Part shown: piece after piece, positions 1 through 6,769 of the stretch
Position numbering within the stretch: the first letter of the stretch is position 1
Layout: every line of letters starts with the position of its first letter
Assembly: GCA_002877875.1 (NCBI GenBank)
Contig: PNIE01000096.1
Location: 1 to 8,796 of the forward strand
DNA: 8,796 nt
Origin: Caldimicrobium thiodismutans
GTDB taxonomy: Bacteria > Desulfobacterota > Thermodesulfobacteria > Thermodesulfobacteriales > Thermodesulfobacteriaceae
Direction: 5' to 3'
The notes under the pieces: model-generated
The model's database searches: none
Seen by the model: only the letters and a program-made list of their open reading frames with translations
What the model was told of the DNA's origin: nothing
Program-made: the position numbers and the translations under genes

Positions 1-313
1 GCCGTGGTCGCACCCGCCACGTAAAAAAGGGTGCAAAAACACAACTGCCAACGATTATTCTTACGCCTTGGCCGCCTAAAAATTGTGCGGCCACGCTCTC
101 AAGAGGTGTCTGCCCTCGCCCTCTTGAGGGTGTGACTTAGAGGGCTCTGGAAATTCCGGGTGGCAAGACCGGAATTTCCGAGAAAATTCTTGCCTGGTAG
201 AGGGCTTCGGTGCCTGTGACGAGCCCTCTACGAGAAAAACCCACAGGCTAAGCCTGTAGGGGTTTAATCTGAACTATCTCCGGACGCGGGTTCAATTCCC
301 GCCGCCTCCACCA
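1..313 (+). ncRNA. ssrA: tmRNA (transfer-messenger RNA), 5' end outside the window
   Basis: This RNA, with SmpB, rescues ribosomes stalled on broken mRNAs: it acts first as an alanine tRNA and then as a short mRNA that adds a degradation tag. The 3' end is a tRNA T-arm (stem GCGGG 286-290, loop 291-297, CCCGC 298-302), then acceptor strand CGCCTCC 303-309, discriminator A310 and encoded CCA 311-313. All four pseudoknots can be paired by eye. PK1 is 4-7/17-20 with 10-15/29-34. PK2 is 98-106/120-128 with 112-117/140-145. PK3 is 149-159/169-179 with 162-168/188-194. PK4 is 197-206/222-231 with 212-218/242-248. The 5' acceptor strand and D-like region, roughly 50-60 nt, lie before base 1. No strong intrinsic terminator follows; only the short palindrome TTCTTAAGAA at 325-334 is seen. 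Confidence 0.97.
47..79 (+). other. tmRNA tag-peptide reading frame (ANDYSYALAA, then TAA)
   Basis: The resume codon is GCC at 47-49 and the frame reads ANDYSYALAA to TAA at 77-79. The start was placed by alignment to the well-known E. coli tag (ANDENYALAA), which also follows PK1 and an A-rich single strand. The ALAA end is the usual signal read by ClpXP-type proteases. The internal YSY replaces ENY of E. coli. The frame upstream is open as well, but the first tag residue is nearly always Ala, which fits codon 47-49. Confidence 0.9.
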
Positions 314-433
314 AAAAACTCATTTTCTTAAGAATGTTTAATTCCTTACCTTCTTCTCAAAAAAAGATTTTTTTCTATGGACAAGAATTAATCTTTTCTT
401 TAAAAATTTTCCTCTAACCTCCCTCTTTTCGGA

Positions 434-496
434 TTAACAAAGGAAAAAAGAAATAACACCACTTAAAATTAAAAAGCTTCTTCTACTTAGCATCAT
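434..496 (-). CDS. 20-residue ORF with Tat-like N-terminus; small protein or gene remnant
   Basis: The ORF reads MMLSRRSFLILSGVISFFLC and then TAA. A near-ideal ribosome binding site, GGAGG at 503-507, lies 6 nt before the ATG and closely resembles the one in front of dsrC. SRRSFL fits the twin-arginine S-R-R-x-F-L consensus, and the following residues are hydrophobic and end in Cys, like the start of an exported protein or lipoprotein. Nothing mature follows: after the stop the same frame stays open for 31 Lys/Arg-rich codons to a second TAA at 338-340, which do not resemble any family I know. It could be a genuine tiny membrane peptide, a signal peptide left from a decayed gene, or chance. 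No gene lies downstream on this strand, so a leader-peptide role is unlikely. Confidence 0.35.
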   Translation of the reverse strand: MMLSRRSFLILSGVISFFLC

Positions 497-644
497 GCCT
501 CACCTCCAAATATAGTATTTGTAAGTAATTTTAATTATAAATTTTTATACTGTAAAATAGAAATTTTAAACAAATTGATCGTGCTTGATTATTTGATTTA
601 ATAAATTAACTTTTGCAAACGAGGGAATTAAAAGACAACATTGG

Positions 645-666
645 GGGTTGACACTTAGGTCAGCCC
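645..666 (+). repeat. Inverted repeat, 8-bp stem and 6-nt loop
   Basis: GGGTTGAC at 645-652 pairs with GTCAGCCC at 659-666 with one G-U wobble in the plus-strand RNA; read as minus-strand RNA the same pair is an A-C mismatch. It sits about 26 bp beyond the chemoreceptor stop. It could end minus-strand transcription, although no clear U-run follows on that side, or be the end of a lost insertion element. The function is not determined. Confidence 0.5.
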
Positions 667-676
667 ATTTTATCCT
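648..676 (+). promoter_or_regulatory. Possible plus-strand sigma-70-type promoter, antisense to the chemoreceptor 3' end
   Basis: A perfect TTGACA -35 box (648-653) is followed after 17 bp by TATCCT (671-676). No plus-strand gene follows, and the hairpin at 672-689 with a T-run would stop such a transcript at once. It overlaps the inverted repeat at 645-666, so the match to a promoter may be accidental. Confidence 0.2.
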
Positions 677-693
677 GATTAACAGGGATTTTT
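672..693 (+). terminator. Weak hairpin plus T-run facing plus-strand transcripts
   Basis: ATCCTG (672-677) pairs with CAGGGAT (683-689) with one bulged G around an ATTAA loop, and five T's (689-693) follow on the plus strand. It would stop transcripts that read toward the chemoreceptor gene. On the minus strand the same hairpin follows the chemoreceptor stop by only a few bases but lacks a U-run, so use in both directions is possible but not shown. Confidence 0.35.
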
Positions 694-2434
694 AAAGTTT
701 AAACATCGCTGAGATTTCTTTTAAGGCATCCGCTAGTTTTTTAAGTTTTTCAGCTGTTTCAAGATTAAGAGAGGAAATTGTTTTTAGGGCTTCTACGGAT
801 TTAATAAGTTCTTCCATGGAGCCACCAATCTCTGAAGTATAATAAGCTGTGTCTTGAAGGTAGGTATTAACCTCACCCACAGTAATGGTCTGCTCTTCAG
901 CTGCACTGGCTATTATATTGGCGGCATCATTGATCTGATTAACTATTTCGCGAATAGAGTCAATAGAGGTAATGGAATTCTTAATGTTTTCCTGAATTTC
1001 AGCAATCATATTTTCTATGTTTTTAGTTGCAGCCTGGGTTTGCTTAGCAAGTTCTTTTACTTCATTAGCAACCACTGCAAAGCCCTTTCCTGCCTCTCCA
1101 GCTCTTGCGGCTTCAATACTGGCATTCAGCGCTAATAAATTAGTGGCTTCAGCTATATTATTAATTAGGCTTACAATCTCACCAATTTTCTTAGAATCTT
1201 CTGCTAATCTTTCCACTATCTCATGAGAGCTATCCGTTCTAATTTTAGCTTCTTTAGTCATCTCGGTAGTTTTGAGGACATTTTTGGTAATTTCCTGAAT
1301 GGCAATGTTCATTTGCTCGAAAGAGTGAGATACTTCGTTTAATTTCATATTAATATCCACAATCTTTTGATTAACCATCTCAGTAACCTGAGAGAGAGTC
1401 ACGGCTGATTCGTCAAGCTGAAGAGATTTATCTTTCATAAGATTAGTGGTATTCAAAAGCTCTGTAAAGGAATTTAAAAGACCCTTTACTAAATTTATAA
1501 GCCCAAGACGCATCTCCTCTAAGGAATTAACCAATTTTTTCAATTCATCTTCTTTATTATAGGAAAAGGAAATTGATAAATCTCCCTTAGCTATCCTTTC
1601 AGTATTTAAAATCACCTCGTTTAAAGGCTCCTCAAGATTTTTAATCATAAAACGCCTTAAGAAATAAATAGCAATAAGCATAATCGTAAAAGTTGCTAAG
1701 GCAAGCAAACCAATCACAAGAAAAAGTCTATTAAGGTGGGAATCAATAAAATAAATAAGTTCAAAGGCACCACGAATTTCTCCAGACTTCCAACCCTCCA
1801 TTGGGCCACCTGTTAAGTCCTTTCCTTCTTTGTTGCCCCAAAGTTCATAAGACTTGGAAGGATCTCCATGACAAATAAGGCAATCCTCTGAGAGGATAAC
1901 AGGTCTAAAAATTCTTAAAGCCCTTCTATCTTTCCCTGTTTGCGGATCCTTGTATTTTCCTTCAATAATGTAAGTACCCTTGATAGTTCCTTCTTGATAC
2001 TGCTTAAGAACTTTTTTTTCTACTTCATCAGGAGTATTGGCTGGATTTCTTGGATTTTCCTTAGGTGTCCTGAAAATATATCCTCCTTCCTTTTCTCCCA
2101 TCTTAATAGTCTGCATTGCTTGAACCACAGGGACCATGTTTAAAAAATCACTAATTACTTTTTTATAAGTAGCTTCATCGCCTTCAGCTTTAGCCTTTAA
2201 CGCTTGTTCTTTTAAAAATTGCATATATTGATTAAAAGTCCCTCTCTCATGTAACCTTCCAAAGTTTTTTCGTATATTTTCTCCCTGAATTAAAATCCCT
2301 TCTGCTCCAATAATTAAAGTTTTCTTAAACTGCTGATAGGTGTTAATACTTTGAAGCACAAAAATAAAAAGAGTCACCAAGGTAAAGAGAAGGACAACTA
2401 TTCCGAGAATTTTTCCTTTTATAGTTTTAAACAT
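692..2434 (-). CDS. Methyl-accepting chemotaxis protein with periplasmic heme-binding (Tll0287-like/DUF3365) sensor
   Basis: This is an inner-membrane chemoreceptor of 580 residues that should control CheA, and so flagellar or pilus movement. It has a first membrane segment (about 8-28), a periplasmic sensor (about 30-235), a second membrane segment (237-259), a HAMP domain (about 260-312) and a long cytoplasmic coiled-coil signalling domain with the hairpin tip at about 441-456 (EAARAGEAGKGFAVVA). The sensor resembles the Tll0287-like/DUF3365 family and has a c-type heme motif, CLICH (Cys185, Cys188, His189), after an Arg-Pro-rich strand. Heme ligation suggests sensing of redox state or a diatomic gas; the ligand is an inference. 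The C-terminus ends ...SAMFKL with no CheR/CheB-docking pentapeptide. A strong ribosome binding site, GGAGGT, precedes the ATG. The gene starts 44 bp after hyuB, but its function does not clearly tie to that operon. Confidence 0.93.
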   Translation of the reverse strand: MFKTIKGKILGIVVLLFTLVTLFIFVLQSINTYQQFKKTLIIGAEGILIQGENIRKNFGRLHERGTFNQYMQFLKEQALKAKAEGDEATYKKVISDFLNMVPVVQAMQTIKMGEKEGGYIFRTPKENPRNPANTPDEVEKKVLKQYQEGTIKGTYIIEGKYKDPQTGKDRRALRIFRPVILSEDCLICHGDPSKSYELWGNKEGKDLTGGPMEGWKSGEIRGAFELIYFIDSHLNRLFLVIGLLALATFTIMLIAIYFLRRFMIKNLEEPLNEVILNTERIAKGDLSISFSYNKEDELKKLVNSLEEMRLGLINLVKGLLNSFTELLNTTNLMKDKSLQLDESAVTLSQVTEMVNQKIVDINMKLNEVSHSFEQMNIAIQEITKNVLKTTEMTKEAKIRTDSSHEIVERLAEDSKKIGEIVSLINNIAEATNLLALNASIEAARAGEAGKGFAVVANEVKELAKQTQAATKNIENMIAEIQENIKNSITSIDSIREIVNQINDAANIIASAAEEQTITVGEVNTYLQDTAYYTSEIGGSMEELIKSVEALKTISSLNLETAEKLKKLADALKEISAMFKL

Positions 2435-2470
2435 CCTTCTACCTCCAAAGAGTTTTTCAAATTTTCTCTA

Positions 2471-2476
2471 ATTATA
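2471..2476 (-). promoter_or_regulatory. Possible -10 box for the chemoreceptor gene
   Basis: A perfect TATAAT lies 37 bp upstream of the chemoreceptor start, immediately after the hyuB stop. The region 17 bp upstream lies in the hyuB 3' end and has no good -35 match. It may let the chemoreceptor be transcribed apart from hyuAB. Confidence 0.3.
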
Positions 2477-2478
2477 CC

Positions 2479-4032
2479 TCATTTTTTCTCAAAGCCACCT
2501 CCACCTGGGGTCTCAATCCTTACTTTATCTCCTGGCTCCACTTTAAAGGTATTTTTATCAGATAATTCAATTTTTTCTATACCTTTTTTTATTAAATAAT
2601 TTTTCCCAGGTTCACCGGGAAAGCCTCCTTTAAGTCCGTAAGGCCCGTGTCTTCTTCTATCTGTTAAAAGGCTTACCACCATAGGTTCAAGAAAAAGATA
2701 CTCCCTGATAATACCATCTCCGCCTCTAAATTTACCCTCACCACCTGAGCCTCTTCTTATAGCATATCTCTCAATTCTTACCGGAAAAGCTTGCTCTAAG
2801 GCCTCAATAGGTGTGTTCATAGTGTTAGTCATATGGGTATGCACTGCAGAAAGTCCATCCTTTCCTGGACGAGCTCCCATTCCACCACCAATAGTCTCGT
2901 AATAGGCCCATTCTTCATTTCCAAAAGAGATGTTATTCATGGATCCGCAGGAAGCTGCGGGTATCAACTCTGGTATAGCCTCATGTAAGGCGCCAAGGAG
3001 CACATCCACAATCCTCTGAGAGGTCTCCACATTCCCTGCAGATACAGGAGCAGGATATTCAGCAGAAACCACCGTCTTTGGTTTAGTTAAGACCTTAATC
3101 CTTCTAAAGATTCCTTGATTTATCGGAAATTCTCCTAAAGTATTAAGTAGCGCAATAAATACATAATAAGAGGCAGAAACTGTAACTGCCCTTGGTGCAT
3201 TGACAGGGCCTCTCACCTGAGAAGGATTCTCACGAAAATCAGCAACCACCTCATCTTCTGTGAGATGAATTTTCACCCTAATAGGGATATCTACATTCTC
3301 ATAGCCATCACTATCCAGATAATCTGTAAAAGTAAACACTCCCTTTTGCATCCTCTTTAAGAGCTCTAAAAAGGCCTTTTCACTATAATTTTTTAGGGCC
3401 TCTATTGCCTCAAAAAGGGTCTCCTGAGAGTATCTTTTAAGAAGCTCCTCTAACCTCATTTTTCCTCTTTCAAGAGAGGAGAACATAGCCCTAAAGTCCC
3501 CTTCTCTTTCATAGGGATTCCTAACCCTCTTCAAAAAATCTTTAAAAAAGGCCTCATTTAACCTACCTTCTCGGCATAAATAGGTAGGCAAGATTCTTAT
3601 CCCCTCATCTTCAAGGCTTTCACAGAGCCCCATACTTCCTGGGACCTTTCCACCAACGTCACTGTGATGAGCCCGAACTAAAAGAAAAAAGAGAAGCTTC
3701 CCTTGATAAAAAAAGGGTTTTATAAGGGTAATATCAGGAAGATGAGTGCCCCCTGAGAAAGGATCGTTTGTAATCACTATGTCTTCTTCTTTCCAATCAA
3801 AAAGAGGTAAGATCTCTTTCATAGTCTCTGGCATAGCCCCAAGATGCACAGGGATATGAGAGGCTTGAGAAACAAGCTCTCCCTTAGCATCAAAGAGGGC
3901 ACAGGAAAAATCAGCTCTCTCCCTTATATTTGGAGAAAAGGCAGATCTTCTTAATACAACACCCATCTCCTCAGGTATACTGGCTAGAAGCTTATTAAAA
4001 ATCTCAAGTTGAAAGGCCTTCAATTTCTCCAT
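2479..4032 (-). CDS. hyuB: Hydantoinase/oxoprolinase family protein, subunit B
   Basis: This is the B subunit of an ATP-dependent ring-opening enzyme of the N-methylhydantoinase / 5-oxoprolinase / acetone carboxylase superfamily. The whole chain fits the family: N-terminal RRSAFSPNIRERADFSCALF (29-48), HIPVHLGAMPE (59-69), NDPFSGGTHLPDITLI (89-104), RAHHSDVGG (120-128), SAGNVETSQR (331-340), a GGGMGARPG stretch (382-390) and the usual Gly-rich end TPGGGG (508-513). His97, Asp100 and His122 have the spacing of the manganese ligands I recall for the acetone carboxylase alpha subunit, so they are probable metal ligands. At 517 residues it is a compact member. It overlaps the end of hyuA by 13 bp; with GGAG only 2 nt from its ATG, translational coupling is likely. 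The substrate (5-oxoproline, hydantoin or other) cannot be read from the sequence. Confidence 0.93.
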   Translation of the reverse strand: MEKLKAFQLEIFNKLLASIPEEMGVVLRRSAFSPNIRERADFSCALFDAKGELVSQASHIPVHLGAMPETMKEILPLFDWKEEDIVITNDPFSGGTHLPDITLIKPFFYQGKLLFFLLVRAHHSDVGGKVPGSMGLCESLEDEGIRILPTYLCREGRLNEAFFKDFLKRVRNPYEREGDFRAMFSSLERGKMRLEELLKRYSQETLFEAIEALKNYSEKAFLELLKRMQKGVFTFTDYLDSDGYENVDIPIRVKIHLTEDEVVADFRENPSQVRGPVNAPRAVTVSASYYVFIALLNTLGEFPINQGIFRRIKVLTKPKTVVSAEYPAPVSAGNVETSQRIVDVLLGALHEAIPELIPAASCGSMNNISFGNEEWAYYETIGGGMGARPGKDGLSAVHTHMTNTMNTPIEALEQAFPVRIERYAIRRGSGGEGKFRGGDGIIREYLFLEPMVVSLLTDRRRHGPYGLKGGFPGEPGKNYLIKKGIEKIELSDKNTFKVEPGDKVRIETPGGGGFEKK

Positions 4033-5969
4033 CTCTCCACTAAAAGGGTTTTATTTTTTAAAACCTTTAGGACAAAATCTTCTTCAAGATAAAAAGTGGT
4101 AAAATCCTCAATCAAAAGAGCAGGCCCTTTAAGGATTTCCCCCTCTCTTAGTGCCTCCCAGGAGATCACCTTTACCTTTTTAAATCCCTCTTCAGTAAAA
4201 ACCTCCCCTTCAAAAGTAGAAAAAAAGGAAGTTTTTTCCTCAAGCCTAAACTCCTCAAAGGGAGTGTCTTTTCTCACTCTTAAACGAAGAGTTACCACTT
4301 CAATGGGATAATTTTTCAAGAAATATCCATATAATCTCTCGTGATCCCTTTCAAAGACCTCTTTTAAATCTTCAGTATAGGGAATAGTAATCTCATAGCC
4401 CTGTCCTTTATACCTTAGATCTACCAAGTATTCCATTTCAAACTCCTCAAGGGACCTTTCTCTTTTCTGGTAGTACTCTTGAGCCATCTTTCTTAGTTGA
4501 TCAAGATAAAAAGAAAGTTTTTCTATGTCTTTAAGATCAACAAAGATTGATTTTGAGAAGTCTTTTAAATAATTTGCAAAGTAAAGACCAAAAGCAGAAA
4601 AGGCCCCTGCAAATTTAGGTACTAGTATTTTTAGGATTCCGAGCTCTCTCGCTAAGGAGCAGGCATGTAATCCCCCTGCTCCACCAAAGCAGAGAAGTAT
4701 AAATTCCTTAGGGTCAAAGCCCTTTTCTACACTTACCTTAGAGATAGCTTTTGACATGTGGGTGTTAGCAACTTTAACAATTCCAAGGGCTGTTTCAAGA
4801 GGAGAAAGCCCGATTTTGCCTGCAAGCTCAGAAATAGCTCTAAAAGATCGTTCTTTGTCAAGACGGATTTTCCCTCCATAGAATTTATCGGGAAGTAACC
4901 TTCCTAAGAGAAGGTTAGCATCGGTAACCGTAGGAAGAAGGCTTTTTCCATAACAAGCAGGGCCAGGATCAGCCCCTGCACTTATTGGGCCAACCTTTAA
5001 GGCCCCTCCCACATCTACATGAGCAATGGATCCTCCACCAGCTCCTACGGTATAGATATTAATCACGGAAATTCCAATAGGAAATCCATCTATCTGATAT
5101 TCCTTGGTAAAGGGAAGAGCTCCATCAAGAAGGCAAACATCCGTTGAAGTTCCTCCCATATCAAAGGTTATCACCCTCTCAAAGCCAAAGCTTTTAGCAA
5201 AAATTAGGCCACCATAGGCACCCCCAGCAGGCCCTGACAAAATAGTATGTACCGCATATCTTTTAGCTTCATCCAGGGTGATAAATCCACCATTAGATTG
5301 CTGAATAAAAATCTCTTTTTCTGGAAAGCTTTTCTCTAAGGTATCTAAATATTTCTTTAAAACTGGCAAAAGATAGGCATTGATAGCAGTTGTCGAAGTC
5401 CGCTCATATTCTCTAAATTCAGGAAGGATATCAGAAGAAACACTTATTTCTACCTTCGGAAAACTCTCCCTTAAGGCTATCTCAAAAAGTTTCTCATGAA
5501 AGGGATTTATGTAACTGTGAAGAAAGGAAAGAGCAATATTTAAAAGACCTCTTTTTTCTATTTCTTTTAAAACTCTTTTAATTTCTTCCTCTGTTAAAGG
5601 CTTTATGATCTCGCCTTTAGGCCCTATTCTTTCTGAGACTCCAAGCACCTCCTCTTCAGTAAGAAAATGAGGAGGCTTTTCAACAAAGAAATCATATAGT
5701 TTGGGCCTTACCTGCCTACCAATAAAAATAACATCTTCAAATCCCTTAGTAGTCAAAAGTAAAAATTTGCCTCCCTTTCTCTCAAGAAAGGCATTCGTGG
5801 CTACAGTCGTGCCATGAACTAATGTTTCAAAGGAAAGACTCTTTGAACTTTCAATGATAGATAAGGCAGGGTTTTTAGGATTGGAGGGCACTTTGTAATA
5901 CTTTAAAACCCCTTCCTCTAAAAAGAAAATATCTGTAAAGGTCCCTCCCGTGTCAACTGAAACTTTCAT
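4020..5969 (-). CDS. hyuA: Hydantoinase/oxoprolinase family protein, subunit A (ATPase)
   Basis: This is the ATP-binding A subunit that partners HyuB. It belongs to the ASKHA/actin-like fold group and probably phosphorylates the amide oxygen of a cyclic substrate before ring opening. Visible motifs are the N-terminal phosphate loop DTGGTFTD (6-13), HGTTVATNAFLERKG (52-66), LSGPAGG (244-250), the second phosphate motif DMGGTSTDV (270-278), GAGGGSIA (309-316), GPISAGADPGPACYG (327-341), PTVTDANLLLGRL (346-358) and FGGAGGLHA (428-436). The C-terminal domain is shorter than usual, giving 649 residues against about 680-720 in many relatives. The ATG is the only start that gives the standard MKVSVDTGG beginning, yet no Shine-Dalgarno sequence precedes it; the 31 bases upstream contain only an A-run and pyrimidines near the start. 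No 5-oxoprolinase Pxp genes or dihydropyrimidinase genes are adjacent. Confidence 0.94.
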   Translation of the reverse strand: MKVSVDTGGTFTDIFFLEEGVLKYYKVPSNPKNPALSIIESSKSLSFETLVHGTTVATNAFLERKGGKFLLLTTKGFEDVIFIGRQVRPKLYDFFVEKPPHFLTEEEVLGVSERIGPKGEIIKPLTEEEIKRVLKEIEKRGLLNIALSFLHSYINPFHEKLFEIALRESFPKVEISVSSDILPEFREYERTSTTAINAYLLPVLKKYLDTLEKSFPEKEIFIQQSNGGFITLDEAKRYAVHTILSGPAGGAYGGLIFAKSFGFERVITFDMGGTSTDVCLLDGALPFTKEYQIDGFPIGISVINIYTVGAGGGSIAHVDVGGALKVGPISAGADPGPACYGKSLLPTVTDANLLLGRLLPDKFYGGKIRLDKERSFRAISELAGKIGLSPLETALGIVKVANTHMSKAISKVSVEKGFDPKEFILLCFGGAGGLHACSLARELGILKILVPKFAGAFSAFGLYFANYLKDFSKSIFVDLKDIEKLSFYLDQLRKMAQEYYQKRERSLEEFEMEYLVDLRYKGQGYEITIPYTEDLKEVFERDHERLYGYFLKNYPIEVVTLRLRVRKDTPFEEFRLEEKTSFFSTFEGEVFTEEGFKKVKVISWEALREGEILKGPALLIEDFTTFYLEEDFVLKVLKNKTLLVERWRN

Positions 5970-6000
5970 AAGTTATTTGAGGACTTTTTTTCAGTGTTAA

Positions 6001-6006
6001 ATTATA
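6001..6006 (-). promoter_or_regulatory. Probable -10 box of the hyuAB promoter
   Basis: TATAAT on the minus strand, 31 bp before the hyuA start, would place transcription start at about 5993-5995 and give a leader of only about 25 nt. The -35 region at the proper distance is an A/T-rich sequence without a clear TTGACA match. A second TATAAT at 6047-6052 is an alternative. Confidence 0.4.
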
Positions 6007-6093
6007 GCTTAATTTTTAAAAATCTAAAACTATAGACTCAACAAAAATTATAAATTTAAAGTGAAAGAGATAGGAATCTAAAAAGTTGACAAA

Positions 6094-6765
6094 TTAATCA
6101 TCTTTGAAATGGTTTTCAAGAAAAGCCCAGATTCGATGATAATCAGGGATGCCCTGTATATGATAGGTTAACATCCCAAGTTCAGTTGGGGTCTTAATAT
6201 CATCTTCAAAGGTATCTCCTATCATCAAAACTTCATTAGGCTTTAAATTGAAAAATTGGAGAGCCTTTAAAAAAATTTCAGGATAGGGCTTAAGATATCC
6301 CACCTCACATCCAAGAAAAACTCCATCAAAATAGGAGAGTAAATTATGACCCTCAAGCACAGAATATAGTCTACAATCCCAATTGGAGACTACTGCTACC
6401 TTTATTCCCCTTTCCTTTACTTTTTCTAAAAATTCCAAAAATCCTGGGACTACTTTTACGCACTCAGGGCTTCCAAAAAATTTATAGACCTCTCTAAAAA
6501 CCTCTTCAAAGACCTCTAACTTTTCAAACCTTTTAAAAACCCTCTTAAAGACCTCTTTCCAGCCCTTTTTACAAAGCTCCCCGTTAAGAGGTGGTTTTAA
6601 TTCCACTTTAAAGATCTTTTTAAAATTTTGCCTTATCTCTTTAGAAGTCTCCTCAGGATCTATCTCAATCCCTCTAAATCTCCAAAAATTCTTATAGATT
6701 TCACCCAAAGATGGGTTAAAAAGAATAAAAGTCCCTTCTGCATCTAAAAAAAGGGCTTTCAACAT
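6094..6765 (-). CDS. HAD superfamily hydrolase, REG-2/HDHD3-like (subfamily IA)
   Basis: This is a probable small-molecule phosphatase in the cytoplasm, 223 residues, with a Rossmann-like core and an alpha-helical cap between about 17 and 95. Motif I is FLDAEGT with the nucleophile Asp8; the usual second Asp is Glu10. Motif II is VVSNWDCRL with Ser127, motif III holds Lys159 in YLKPYPEIF, and motif IV is MIGDTFEDDI with Asp184 and Asp188/Asp189. The SNWDCRLYSVLE stretch and the cap (GEIY..., GWKEVFKRVF) match REG-2-like proteins better than the enolase-phosphatase MtnC, which also carries a DxEGT motif. The substrate is unknown. The gene begins 4 bp after comEA and so is probably the last gene of the dsrC-comEA-HAD unit. 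No clear terminator is seen in the 124 bp before hyuA. Confidence 0.88.
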   Translation of the reverse strand: MLKALFLDAEGTFILFNPSLGEIYKNFWRFRGIEIDPEETSKEIRQNFKKIFKVELKPPLNGELCKKGWKEVFKRVFKRFEKLEVFEEVFREVYKFFGSPECVKVVPGFLEFLEKVKERGIKVAVVSNWDCRLYSVLEGHNLLSYFDGVFLGCEVGYLKPYPEIFLKALQFFNLKPNEVLMIGDTFEDDIKTPTELGMLTYHIQGIPDYHRIWAFLENHFKDD

Positions 6766-6769
6766 CTTT

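Larger units (their letters stand above)
314..691. other. AT-rich intergenic region between convergent ssrA and the chemoreceptor gene
   Basis: No confident protein gene or RNA gene is seen in these 378 bases. The stretch holds the 20-codon minus-strand ORF at 434-496 and, close to the chemoreceptor stop, two inverted repeats (645-666 and 672-689). The rest is A/T-rich with many accidental promoter-like boxes. Being more than twice as long as the other gaps here, and containing a well-started but broken ORF, it may be the remains of a decayed gene; that is an inference. Confidence 0.6.

Noticed and set aside
286..313. T-arm plus CCA read as a separate tRNA gene
   Set aside because: There is no anticodon arm or D-arm at tRNA distance, while four pseudoknots and a tag frame lie upstream, so it is the tmRNA 3' end.
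359..397. A-run/T-run and AAAAGATT...AATCTTTT pairing as an ssrA terminator
   Set aside because: The stem has a single G-C pair, begins about 50 bases after the CCA end and would be unstable, so it cannot be supported as a terminator.
854..1226. Plus-strand ORFs of 93 and 69 codons opposite the chemoreceptor
   Set aside because: They lie antisense within the signalling domain of a clear gene, have no family likeness and no convincing ribosome binding site.
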